From contig NZ_FNZK01000010.1 of assembly GCF_900109225.1 (NCBI RefSeq), positions 83,262-147,261 of the forward strand: a stretch of DNA of 64,000 nucleotides, in the 5' to 3' direction. The stretch is from Propionispira arboris. GTDB taxonomy: Bacteria > Bacillota > Negativicutes > Selenomonadales > Selenomonadaceae. This document shows positions 52,227 through 60,741 of the stretch, piece after piece. A program made the translations under genes and the position numbers. Position 1 is the first letter of the stretch, and each line of letters opens with the position of its first letter. The notes under the pieces were generated by a model. That model made no database searches. It saw only the letters and a list, made by a program, of their open reading frames with translations, and was not told the DNA's origin.

Positions 52227-53837
52227 ATTAAAAATAACAGAAAAATTTTTAATTTGAAAAATAATTTTTTATTACTTACATTTGTTGTTATTTCAGTATC
52301 GCTGCTGGTAACGGATTTTTTGATCAGCGCTAAAATATCCACGATTACATATGAGAATTTACAGACAGAAGCTATTGAAATTGCAACAATTACAGCCAGC
52401 ACCCCGGCTGTAATTGATAATTTGGCAGGACAGGGCGATCCACAAGATTTGCAGCGGTTTGCAAATCGAATTTCTGCAATCAGTGGCGTCCGGTTTGTTG
52501 TAGTTATGGATATGAATAGGAAGCGAATGTCTCATCCCGATGCGAGTAAAATCGGGACGTATTATGAAAATAATGATGCCAATGAGGCTTTTTTAGGAAA
52601 TCCGCAAACATCCATTGACTCAGGTTCATTAGGGGAATCTCTGCGCGCCTTTGCACCGGTCTACACAGCACAAGGGAAACAGGTTGGAGTCGTCTTGGTT
52701 GGTATCATGCTTGATGAAGTAACTTCAGCGGTAACTCAAAGTCGCGGCAGTGTTGTTTTTGGCAGTATTTGCGGGCTTGTAATAGGAATTCTTGGTGCCA
52801 TATTTTTAGCGCGGCAGATCAAAAAGTATACCTTTGGTATGGAACCATTTGCCATTGCAAAAATGTTAGAAGAACGTAATGCTATTTTGGAATCAATTCG
52901 TGAAGGGGCCTTTGCGATTGATCAGGAAGAAAAGATTACGATGATTAATAAGGCAGCGATGCGAGTACTCGATAATGCAGAACTAAAAGGCGATCTAATT
53001 GGAAAAAATGTTGAAGATTTCATTCCCAATACACGGATGCAAAATGTTTTAAAAACCGGCAAGGCTGAACTCGACCAGGAACAGAATTTAAATGGATTAA
53101 CTATTTTGACAAACCGTATTCCTGTTTATGTAAATAATGAGATTGTAGGTGTTGTTGCTACCTTTCGTGATAAAAGTGAAATGCAGAAATTGGCTGAGAA
53201 ATTAATGGATGTTAAGATTTATGCAGAAGAATTACGTTCACAGACTCATGAATTCATGAATAAACTTCATGTAGTTGTAGGAATGATTCATCTGGGGAAT
53301 TATGATCAAGTTAAAGAGTATGTGGCGCAAATAGCTCATACATATCAAGCTGAAGTTGGTGGGGTTGTCAGAGCGATCAAGGATCCTGTGCTGGCTGGTT
53401 TCTTGTTGGGAAAGTTGAGCTTGGCACGTGAGGCTGGTGTTAAAATGAAGCTGACGGAAGATTCATTTGTACCAGATTTATTTGAGGCAGATATTGTTCA
53501 TGACCTTATTACAATTATCGGAAATTTAGTGACAAATGCGTTGGAGTCATTAGAAAAAACAGCTGTCAAGGAACTTTTTGTGAAGATTTTGCATGAAGAT
53601 GATCGTTTATTTATCGAAGTAAGGGATACCGGACGAGGTATGGATCAAAAGCAAATCAAGTTTATCTATGAAAATGGATATTCAACGAAAGGCGAAAATC
53701 GAGGGATTGGTTTATACATAACAAAACGCAGTTTAGCTCATTTGCAGGGAACGATCTATGTTCTTTCAGAACTGGGCCAGGGAACTACTTTTTATGTAAG
53801 TTTGCCATATAGGAGTAAGGAGCGATTTTTTGATTAA
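52227..53837 (+). CDS. Sensor histidine kinase, DcuS/CitA type, apparent ATT start
   Basis: Membrane two-component kinase, 536 residues. TM1 about 12-34; extracellular single-Cache domain about 40-175 (FANRISAISGVRFVVVMD, GESLRAFAPVYT); TM2 SVVFGSICGLVIGILGAIF; a cytoplasmic PAS domain (ILESIREGAFAIDQEEKI); a Spo0B-like phosphoacceptor H in SQTHEFMNKLHVV; and the ATPase domain (GNLVTNALESL, DTGRGMD, GIGLYI). Such kinases sense citrate, malate, fumarate or succinate. AAGGTGA lies five bases before ATT AAA AAT at 52227. The first ordinary start, TTG at 52254, has no ribosome site. It overlaps the regulator gene by eight bases. Confidence 0.85.
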   Translation: MKNNRKIFNLKNNFLLLTFVVISVSLLVTDFLISAKISTITYENLQTEAIEIATITASTPAVIDNLAGQGDPQDLQRFANRISAISGVRFVVVMDMNRKRMSHPDASKIGTYYENNDANEAFLGNPQTSIDSGSLGESLRAFAPVYTAQGKQVGVVLVGIMLDEVTSAVTQSRGSVVFGSICGLVIGILGAIFLARQIKKYTFGMEPFAIAKMLEERNAILESIREGAFAIDQEEKITMINKAAMRVLDNAELKGDLIGKNVEDFIPNTRMQNVLKTGKAELDQEQNLNGLTILTNRIPVYVNNEIVGVVATFRDKSEMQKLAEKLMDVKIYAEELRSQTHEFMNKLHVVVGMIHLGNYDQVKEYVAQIAHTYQAEVGGVVRAIKDPVLAGFLLGKLSLAREAGVKMKLTEDSFVPDLFEADIVHDLITIIGNLVTNALESLEKTAVKELFVKILHEDDRLFIEVRDTGRGMDQKQIKFIYENGYSTKGENRGIGLYITKRSLAHLQGTIYVLSELGQGTTFYVSLPYRSKERFFD

Positions 53838-54534
53838 GGTAATAATAGTTGAAGATGATCCTATGGTTGCAGAGCTTAATAAACGATATATTGAATTAGT
53901 TGAGGGTTTTGAAGTGCAGGCGGTGCTTCATTCAGCCGATGCGGCTTTGCAAATGTTAGATACGTGTGCAGTAGATCTTGTTTTACTTGATATCTTTATG
54001 CCCGGGATGAATGGCATTGACTTGTTGATGAAAATAAGAGAAAAAGGAAAAAGTATTGATGTGATTGTAGTCACCGCAGCTTGTGATAATGCGACGATTA
54101 TGCGGGCCTTGCGTTTTGGCGCGATTGATTATATTATCAAACCTTTTGAATTTGACCGGCTAAAAGATGCTTTGGCCAATTATAAAGAATTAATCCAAGT
54201 GATGCGTGAGGATGCTGTAATTGAGCAGAAAGATTTAGACCATTATATTTTGTATAAAGATCATGCGGTCAATGTACAATTGCCAAAAGGGATTGATCGC
54301 AATACGCTGAAACGGGTTTGGGATAAGATACAAAGCAGCCAGCAAAAAATATTTTCAACAGAGGAAATTGCTGTACAAGTTGGGATATCACGTGTTTCAA
54401 TGCGTAAATATTTGGAGTTTATGAAAGAAATCGATGTTTTAAAACTTGAACTTATTTATGGAACAATTGGCAGACCAGTTTATAAATATCGTTGTGCCAC
54501 TATGGGAACACAACTTATTACGCGTTACTTTTAG
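53830..54534 (+). CDS. Response regulator, DcuR/CitB type
   Basis: Partner of the preceding kinase, 234 residues. The receiver domain has the acidic pair EDD (8-10), phosphorylated D54 in LLDIFMPGMNG, the T in VVTAACD and K in IIKPFEFDRL. The C-terminal half has a helix-turn-helix, FSTEEIAVQVGISRVSMRKYLEFM, quoted here as EEIAVQVGISRVSMRKYL. TTG start seven bases after AAGGAG, inside the end of the kinase gene. It likely controls the dicarboxylate/decarboxylase genes downstream (inference from position). Confidence 0.9.
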   Translation: MIKVIIVEDDPMVAELNKRYIELVEGFEVQAVLHSADAALQMLDTCAVDLVLLDIFMPGMNGIDLLMKIREKGKSIDVIVVTAACDNATIMRALRFGAIDYIIKPFEFDRLKDALANYKELIQVMREDAVIEQKDLDHYILYKDHAVNVQLPKGIDRNTLKRVWDKIQSSQQKIFSTEEIAVQVGISRVSMRKYLEFMKEIDVLKLELIYGTIGRPVYKYRCATMGTQLITRYF

Positions 54535-54563
54535 TCGCTATATAAATTGTATTGTAATTGATA

Positions 54564-54622
54564 AAACAGCAGGACCAAAGGAAACCTTACTGAAAAGGGC
54601 TCCTTTGGTCCTGTTGTTTTGT
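54564..54622 (+). terminator. Terminator of the two-component operon
   Basis: Perfect 18-base arms AACAGCAGGACCAAAGGA and complement around an 18-base loop, with a T-rich end. Confidence 0.88.
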
Positions 54623-54794
54623 TTCACTGACTTTAATTACAAAATAGTTTGAAAATTTACATAATGTATACAGGATATCAATAATAAGGTATTTTTAACT
54701 TAGATAAAGAACGCTTCGAAGATACATCCTTCAACAGGTACATATAATATGCTCGATCCTCGATGCGGATTCTAAATTATTGGAGGTGCAGCCC

Positions 54795-56324
54795 TTGGGT
54801 AAAACGCTGGATAAAATCATAGATATGCAAAAAAAATCGGAGAAAATAATGCAAGGCGGTGGTGCTTCACGTATTGCCAAGCAACATGAAAAAGGCAAAA
54901 TGACAGCTCGTGAACGCATTGCTATGTTTTTTGATGAAGGAACTTTTATTGAGTTAGATCAGTTTATGAAACATCGCTGTACAAATTTCGGTCAGGAAAA
55001 GAAGGATTTGCCGGGTGAGGGCGTAGTATCGGGCTATGGAACGGTTGATGGACGTCTTGTTTATGCCTATGCACAAGATTTTACCGTAGAAGGTGGTTCA
55101 CTGGGTGAAATGCATGCGGCTAAGATTTGTAAAGTTATGGATCTGGCTATGAAGATGGGCGCACCGGTTATAGGAATTAATGATTCTGGCGGAGCGCGTA
55201 TTCAGGAAGCCGTTGATGCACTATGTGGTTATGGAAATATTTTCTTGAGAAATACCCATGCATCAGGTGTCATACCGCAGATTTCTGTAATCATGGGACC
55301 ATGCGCTGGTGGTGCAGTATATTCACCAGCTCTCACTGATTTTATTTATATGGTTAAAAATACCAGCCAAATGTTTATTACGGGTCCAGCTGTTATTAAA
55401 TCGGTTACAGCGGAAGAGGTTACAGCTGAGCAGCTTGGCGGAGCAATGACACATAATACAACTTCAGGGGTTGCGCATTTTGCCGCAGAGAATGAGACAG
55501 ACTGTATTAATCAAATTCGCTATCTGCTTAGTTTCTTGCCAAGCAATAATATGGAAGATGCTCCAATTATTGAAACGGATGATGATGCTGGACGAATTGA
55601 TGAAGAGTTAAATACGTTGCTGCCAGATAATCCGAATCAGCCCTATGATATGAAAGATATCATTACGACAATTGCCGATAATGGAGAATTCTATGAAATT
55701 CATGAACATTATGCTCGTAACATCATTACCTGCTTTGCTCATTTTGATGGCAGATCCGTGGGGATTATTGCAAATCAACCGGCTGTAATGGCGGGCTGTC
55801 TTGATGTAAATGCCTCTGATAAATCAGCTCGTTTTATTCGCTTTTGTGATGCTTTTAATATTCCTGTTGTCAATCTTGTTGATGTACCAGGATTTTTACC
55901 GGGTACAGATCAGGAATATGGCGGTATCATTCGTCATGGTGCAAAAATGCTTTATGCTTATTGTGAGGCTACCGTACCTAAAATTACGGTTATTACTCGC
56001 AAGGCCTATGGCGGATCGTATCTTGCCATGTGTTCACGTGACTTAGGTGCAGATCAAGTCATGGCCTGGCCAACTGCTGAAATTGCGGTTATGGGACCGG
56101 CTGGAGCAGCTAATATTATTTTCCGTAAAGATCCGGATGTTGCAGCTAAAACAGCGGAATATATTGAGGAATTTGCTACACCTTACAAAGCAGCAGAACG
56201 TGGTTATGTTGATATGGTTATTGAACCAAGTGAAACGAGATCACGGATTATTACAGCACTAAATATGCTTACCAGCAAACGCGAAAGTCGACCGGCTAAA
56301 AAACACGGAAATATACCATTATAA
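54795..56324 (+). CDS. mmdA: Methylmalonyl-CoA decarboxylase alpha subunit (carboxyltransferase)
   Basis: Cytoplasmic carboxyltransferase subunit of the Na+-pumping methylmalonyl-CoA decarboxylase, 509 residues. It moves the carboxyl group from (S)-methylmalonyl-CoA to biotin on Mmd[63 protein letters not shown] and the C-terminal [12 protein letters not shown] and [10 protein letters not shown] match the Veillonella protein closely, down to the end [11 protein letters not shown] 54795 ([12 protein letters not shown]) has GGAGGTG six bases upstream; an in-frame TTG five codons earlier is part of that site. First gene of the operon. Confidence 0.95.
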   Translation: MGKTLDKIIDMQKKSEKIMQGGGASRIAKQHEKGKMTARERIAMFFDEGTFIELDQFMKHRCTNFGQEKKDLPGEGVVSGYGTVDGRLVYAYAQDFTVEGGSLGEMHAAKICKVMDLAMKMGAPVIGINDSGGARIQEAVDALCGYGNIFLRNTHASGVIPQISVIMGPCAGGAVYSPALTDFIYMVKNTSQMFITGPAVIKSVTAEEVTAEQLGGAMTHNTTSGVAHFAAENETDCINQIRYLLSFLPSNNMEDAPIIETDDDAGRIDEELNTLLPDNPNQPYDMKDIITTIADNGEFYEIHEHYARNIITCFAHFDGRSVGIIANQPAVMAGCLDVNASDKSARFIRFCDAFNIPVVNLVDVPGFLPGTDQEYGGIIRHGAKMLYAYCEATVPKITVITRKAYGGSYLAMCSRDLGADQVMAWPTAEIAVMGPAGAANIIFRKDPDVAAKTAEYIEEFATPYKAAERGYVDMVIEPSETRSRIITALNMLTSKRESRPAKKHGNIPL

Positions 56325-56429
56325 CGTATCGAGTTTTTAAAAAATTTACAGCAAGTCAGACGGAATGTAGTCATTGTGAATAACGAAACAGTAAAGGTTG
56401 GACTTGCATCATGAATGGGAGGTGCCAAT

Positions 56430-56696
56430 ATGGGGTTATTTTCATTCTTATTTGGTAAGGATAAAGCAAAACAAAATAAGAAAAAAGTGCAGACTGCAAT
56501 AAATACGGATTTATCAGTTGTGAAGTCCGCAGCGGGTTTGTCTAATGAGCTTATCGCTGTGATTTCTGCTGCAGCATATGCCATGTTGACAACAGAATAC
56601 GGTCAAACAGCATTTAAAATTATTCGCATCAGCAATGCTTGGGTAACGGCGGGGCGTCAGCAAGTAATGGATTCTCATAGGGTTCGCAAATCTTAA
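56430..56696 (+). CDS. Short OadG/MmdE-like decarboxylase subunit lacking a membrane segment
   Basis: An 88-residue protein. The C-terminal half (LSNELIAVISAAAYAML ... KIIRISNAWVTAGRQQVM) matches the conserved C-terminal helix-plus-R(R)-x-W-x3-GR region of OadG/MmdD and of the short MmdE subunit. That region clamps the biotin and carboxyltransferase subunits to the beta subunit. The N-terminal third is basic (FGKDKAKQNKKK) with no membrane segment. ATG 56430 has GGGAGGTG five bases upstream; an ATG five codons earlier overlaps that site. It lies between mmdA and mmdC. The missing membrane part is probably the peptide at 58365. Confidence 0.8.
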   Translation: MGLFSFLFGKDKAKQNKKKVQTAINTDLSVVKSAAGLSNELIAVISAAAYAMLTTEYGQTAFKIIRISNAWVTAGRQQVMDSHRVRKS

Positions 56697-56713
56697 ATAG
56701 GAGGTTTTTAAAT

Positions 56714-57112
56714 ATGAATAAAATGGATCTTAATATCACAATCAATGGTGTCTCTTATGCAGTGGAAGTTGAAAAAATGGGAGGCGGGACAGCTACGGTA
56801 CCTTTGGCACCCGTGATTTCGAGTGTAGCTGCCCAACCTGCACCTGTAGCAGCGCAAGCTACTGCACCAAAGCCAGAAGTAATTGTTGCGGCTGGCGATA
56901 CAGCAATTCCCGCACCGATGCCTGGTAAAGTCAGTAAAGTGAATGTTAAAGTTGGGGATCAAGCTAAAAAAGGCGATGTCCTTTTAATTTTAGAAGCAAT
57001 GAAGATGCAAAATGAAATTTCCGCACCGTTAGCTGGCACTGTCAAAGCAGTGAATATAAGTGGTGGTGATAATGTAAAACCAGGACAGGTTCTGGTAATC
57101 TTAAGTAACTAA
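56714..57112 (+). CDS. mmdC: Biotin carboxyl-carrier subunit of methylmalonyl-CoA decarboxylase
   Basis: Carries the carboxyl group on biotin between MmdA and MmdB. 132 residues. The N-terminal ~25 residues (LNITINGVSYAVEVEKM) bind the complex; an Ala/Pro-rich flexible linker (about 30-60) follows; then the biotinyl domain has the biotinylated lysine K97 in LILEAMKMQNEI. GGAGG precedes the ATG. 18 bases after the OadG/MmdE-like gene. Confidence 0.94.
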   Translation: MNKMDLNITINGVSYAVEVEKMGGGTATVPLAPVISSVAAQPAPVAAQATAPKPEVIVAAGDTAIPAPMPGKVSKVNVKVGDQAKKGDVLLILEAMKMQNEISAPLAGTVKAVNISGGDNVKPGQVLVILSN

Positions 57113-57189
57113 AATGTGAGATTTAGTAAAGTGCCGTAAGGCATACTGGATTTTGCATTTTACATACGACGATATAAGGAGGAAGAACA

Positions 57190-58347
57190 ATGGAGTCTTT
57201 ACTATTACAATATCCTTGGTTAGATGAGTTATTGATGGGTTTTATCGGTCTTACATGGAAACATGTAGTCATGTGGGCGATCAGTGCCTTACTTATTTAT
57301 TTGGCAGTAAAACGCGATTATGAGCCGAATTTGCTCTTGCCAATTGGTTTTGGTGCTTTGCTGGCAAACATACCAAGCTCATCTGCTATTTCTCAGGTAG
57401 TCGGTGAAGAAGGTTTTCTCTGGGTTTTATATAAAGGTGGAATTGCCAATGAACTATTTCCTATTTTAATTTTTATTGCCATTGGTGCCATGTGTGATTT
57501 TACACCATTGATTCGGCGCCCGATCGTAATGCTGTTTGCCGCAGCGGCTCAAGTTGGTATCTTCGGAACCGCAATTTTGGCAACTTTGATGGGATTTTCA
57601 TTTGAACATGCGGCGTCAATCGGTATTATTGGTGCGGCGGATGGTCCGACAACAATTTATGTTGCCAGCCGTTTTGCTCAAGAACTCCTTGGACCATTAT
57701 CCGTGGCAGCGTATTCTTATATGTCCTTAGTACCAATTATTCAACCACCGGTTATTAAGGCTTTAACAACAGAATCGGAACGCAAAATAAAAATGGGTTA
57801 TTCGGAAGAAGATGCTGTTTCGAAAACCACACAATTTTTGTTCCCACTCATGATTGTACTTATTGCAGGGATTGTAGCACCTATTTCGGTTGCACTGATT
57901 GGCAGCTTGATGTTTGGGAACATTCTAAAAGTTTCTGGCGTTGTTGAAAATCTTTCCAATGCAGCACAGAATGAACTTTCAAATTTAGTAACATTGCTTT
58001 TAGGTATCACAATCGGTGGTACGATGTCAGGTGAGAATTTTTTAACGGTTCAGGTAGCTATGATTATGGGACTTGGCGCAGTTGCCTTTGTATTTGATAC
58101 GGCGGGTGGTGTATTATTTGCTAAGTTATTAAATTTATTTAGAACGGAAAAAATAAATCCAATGATCGGTGCCTGCGGCATATCGGCTTTTCCAATGTCT
58201 GGTCGTGTTATTGCCAAAATGGCTTTGAAAGAAGATCCAAGCAACTTTATCATCCAGCATGCAATCGGTGTTAATGTAGCTGGACAGGTGGCTTCGGTTG
58301 TTGCTGGTGGCTTAGTACTGGCACTTATACCGGCGCTGGCAAAATAA
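57190..58347 (+). CDS. mmdB: Methylmalonyl-CoA decarboxylase beta subunit (Na+ pump)
   Basis: Integral-membrane subunit of 385 residues that decarboxylates carboxybiotin and exports sodium ions. It has the duplicated fold of the OadB/MmdB family: DFTPLIRRPIVMLFAAAAQ, IGIIGAADGPTTIY with the functional aspartate in region III, and the second-half SGENFLTVQ and GACGISAFPMSGRV. TTG-to-ATG start context AAGGAGGAAGAACA fits. It follows mmdC by 78 bases. Confidence 0.95.
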   Translation: MESLLLQYPWLDELLMGFIGLTWKHVVMWAISALLIYLAVKRDYEPNLLLPIGFGALLANIPSSSAISQVVGEEGFLWVLYKGGIANELFPILIFIAIGAMCDFTPLIRRPIVMLFAAAAQVGIFGTAILATLMGFSFEHAASIGIIGAADGPTTIYVASRFAQELLGPLSVAAYSYMSLVPIIQPPVIKALTTESERKIKMGYSEEDAVSKTTQFLFPLMIVLIAGIVAPISVALIGSLMFGNILKVSGVVENLSNAAQNELSNLVTLLLGITIGGTMSGENFLTVQVAMIMGLGAVAFVFDTAGGVLFAKLLNLFRTEKINPMIGACGISAFPMSGRVIAKMALKEDPSNFIIQHAIGVNVAGQVASVVAGGLVLALIPALAK

Positions 58348-58364
58348 AAAGTGAGGTGTTACAA

Positions 58365-58505
58365 ATGGATGGAGCAGTTTTGAAATCGGTTACTATGATG
58401 GCTATTGCCCTGCCAACAATGTTTATTGTTATCGGTGTTTTTATGTTGGCTACTACATTGTTACATAAAGCTTTTCCGGCTTCGGATGATGAAGAAGAAG
58501 AGTAA
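58365..58505 (+). CDS. OadG-related small membrane subunit
   Basis: A 46-residue single-pass membrane peptide: hydrophobic residues about 8-35 (VTMMAIALPTMFIVIGVF, MLATTLL) and an acidic end ASDDEEEE. GAGGTG sits six bases before the ATG, and it begins 17 bases after mmdB. Size and plan equal the N-terminal membrane half of OadG/MmdD-type subunits, and it resembles proteins annotated as OadG-related small transporter subunits. With the 88-residue protein at 56430 it would rebuild one OadG-like subunit (inference). Confidence 0.8.
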   Translation: MDGAVLKSVTMMAIALPTMFIVIGVFMLATTLLHKAFPASDDEEEE

Positions 58506-58634
58506 TGATGCAGTAAAGTTACATTATAAAGTGTCAAGCTATGAAAGATAATGGTAGTCAGGTTTTTTTACAAAAGGGAGAATTTTAACATGTAATAGAT
58601 ACTAGGTAATTGTAATATAAGGAGGAATACTTCT

Positions 58635-60011
58635 ATGGAAGCACTCTCTAGCGCAGCTATAGCTTCATTAGTTGGTATTGTAATTGTAGTTGGTATATCT
58701 ATGTATAATGAAGATCTTAATGTTGGTATTATTGCCATAGCTTTTGCTATCGGTATTGGTGCTCTTTTTGCAGATCTTTCAGCAGTTAAAATCATGCAGG
58801 CTTGGCCGGTTGATTTGTTTATGGTATTAACAGGTGTAACATTTTTATTTGGTATTGCCACAACAAATGGAACAATGGAAAAACTTACGGCTAAGGCCAT
58901 ACGTTTGGCTAAAGGCAATACAGCTTTAATTCCTTTAATAATTTTTATCTTAATTACGGTTATTACGACGATTGGCCCTGGGAATATTGCTACGGTAACG
59001 CTTATGGCACCTGTAGTTATGGCTATAGCGAACCGCATTGGCATGAAAGCATTCTTAATGACGCTGCTTGTCGTTGGAGCTGCGAATGGTGCAGCTTTTT
59101 CACCAATTGCACCAAGTGGAATTATTTCTAACTCCTTTATTGCCAAAATGGCGCCGCAGCTTGAGGCTATGGGACAGCATATGGGTGATTTAAATATGTT
59201 AGCTTGGAAGATTCATTTAAACTCTGAAATTGCTCAGTTAGCAGCCAATATCGGCGGATTTTTAGTACTGGGCGGGTGGACTTGGGTCAGAAATCAACGT
59301 ACTTCGAGTTTGAGCATTGATGACATTGCTCCAAAACCAGAACCTTTTGATAAAAAACAATGGATGACTTTGGGTTCTATTGCAATCCTTGTACTTTTAG
59401 TTATTTTACCAAGTTTATCGGTGACAAAACAGTTTTTCACACCAATGATCATGAATCTTATTGGTAATGGTAAGGTGACAAATGTAGGTGCTATCGCCTT
59501 TTTACTTTCGTCGATTCTCTTAGTTTTAAATGCTGGTGACAGCAAAGCGGCTGTTAAGGCTGTTCCTTGGTCGGTTATTATTATGGTAGGTGGCATGGGG
59601 ATATTAATCGATGTTATGGATAAAGCCGGCGGATTAAATGCGATGGTAGGTCTCATTGCAAATGTATCTAATACAACCAGCATAAACGGTGTATTGGCTG
59701 TTGCAACAGGATTTATTTCTTCCTTTTCCAGTTCTTCCGGTGTAGTAATGCCCATGTTTTTACCGCTGGTGCCTGGATTAGTTGATCAACTGGGTGGTGG
59801 AAATGCAATCGCCATGATTTCCTCAATTGATGTTGGTTCCCACTTAGTAGATACATCACCATTATCACTCTTTGGGGCAATGTGTATTGCTTGTGCAGAT
59901 GATAAAGAAGATAAGGGTAAGTTATTTCGTCAATTGTTGATTTGGGGTTTCTCCATGTGCATTGTTGGTGGTATTCTTTGCTATATATTCTTCGGTTTAC
60001 TTGAATTTTAA
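58635..60011 (+). CDS. MatC-like dicarboxylate carrier (SLC13/ion-transporter superfamily)
   Basis: Inner-membrane carrier of 458 residues with about twelve helices. The N-terminal part (YNEDLNVGIIAIAFAIG, PVDLFMVLTGVTFLFGIA, NGTMEKLTAKAIRLAKGNT) matches the MatC dicarboxylate-carrier N-terminal domain. GPGNIATVTLMAPVVMAIA and FSSSSGVVMPMFLPLVPG are the substrate/Na+ hairpins of the superfamily. Likely cargo is succinate, malate or malonate. AAGGAGGA precedes the ATG. Position after the decarboxylase suggests supply of its substrate. Confidence 0.87.
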   Translation: MEALSSAAIASLVGIVIVVGISMYNEDLNVGIIAIAFAIGIGALFADLSAVKIMQAWPVDLFMVLTGVTFLFGIATTNGTMEKLTAKAIRLAKGNTALIPLIIFILITVITTIGPGNIATVTLMAPVVMAIANRIGMKAFLMTLLVVGAANGAAFSPIAPSGIISNSFIAKMAPQLEAMGQHMGDLNMLAWKIHLNSEIAQLAANIGGFLVLGGWTWVRNQRTSSLSIDDIAPKPEPFDKKQWMTLGSIAILVLLVILPSLSVTKQFFTPMIMNLIGNGKVTNVGAIAFLLSSILLVLNAGDSKAAVKAVPWSVIIMVGGMGILIDVMDKAGGLNAMVGLIANVSNTTSINGVLAVATGFISSFSSSSGVVMPMFLPLVPGLVDQLGGGNAIAMISSIDVGSHLVDTSPLSLFGAMCIACADDKEDKGKLFRQLLIWGFSMCIVGGILCYIFFGLLEF

Positions 60012-60053
60012 AAAGAAATTATACGCTTCGCGTGAAGACATTCCGATCTATAA

Positions 60054-60100
60054 CAAAAGGGAGTGCTGAAATGGATGTTTCGCACTCTCCTTTTATAGGA
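60054..60100 (+). terminator. Terminator of the mmd/carrier operon
   Basis: AAAAGGGAGTGC / GCACTCTCCTTTT arms with a T-rich tail. Confidence 0.88.
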
Positions 60101-60128
60101 AAAAGCTTAAATGAAAGTGGTGGACTAT

Positions 60129-60671
60129 ATGAGCGCTGTAGTAAAATCAATCTCTATATCTACAAAAAAAAATAGATGGATCATGATGGTTAGCATACTG
60201 TTTTTTACGGTATTGCTGGGGTTTAATATTATGAACTTTGTTATGCTGCATATTTTTCAGCCGCTTGGATTCGCTTTTGATGCTCTTTTTATATTTGTGT
60301 TATTTAATCGGATTAATGCAGAGTATATTTGTGAAATAGAAGCGAAGTCATTAGTCTTCATAAAAAAAAGTCTCTGGGGTACAAAAAAATATGAGGTTTT
60401 GAATCATTCCATTATGGGAATCTATTTATATCAGCCTAAATTAATTGATATTACAAATTTTCGGAGAACATATAGGATGCAATCGGCACTTGATCCGAGG
60501 AATGTATGGACCATTGCATATACGGTTTCTGGGAAAAAAAACAAGATAGAAAATTGTCGAATTTATTTTAAACCGGATCAAAAATTTTTAGCTGAGCTTA
60601 CTAAAAAACTGCCAAATAAAATCATGGAAAATGATGAAAAAGCAGTACTTGCCGATTTAAATAGGGTGTAA
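60129..60671 (+). CDS. Hypothetical membrane protein
   Basis: I do not recognise a named family. 180 residues from the chosen start. Two hydrophobic segments lie near the N-terminus (WIMMVSILFFTVLLGFNIMNF and FQPLGFAFDALFIFVLF). A soluble basic C-terminal domain of mixed strands follows (YICEIEAKSLVFIKKSLWG, WTIAYTVSGKKNKI), reminiscent of membrane-anchored PH-like proteins. ATG 60129 has GGTGG just upstream; ATG 60111 (six codons earlier) has only a weak site and remains possible. It lies alone between the carrier terminator and the mutase gene. Confidence 0.65.
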   Translation: MSAVVKSISISTKKNRWIMMVSILFFTVLLGFNIMNFVMLHIFQPLGFAFDALFIFVLFNRINAEYICEIEAKSLVFIKKSLWGTKKYEVLNHSIMGIYLYQPKLIDITNFRRTYRMQSALDPRNVWTIAYTVSGKKNKIENCRIYFKPDQKFLAELTKKLPNKIMENDEKAVLADLNRV

Positions 60672-60741
60672 GGAAAGAGCCGTATTATATTTTATTTATA
60701 TAACCATGTACAATGAAGCAATAAGGTAGGAGGCAAAAATT

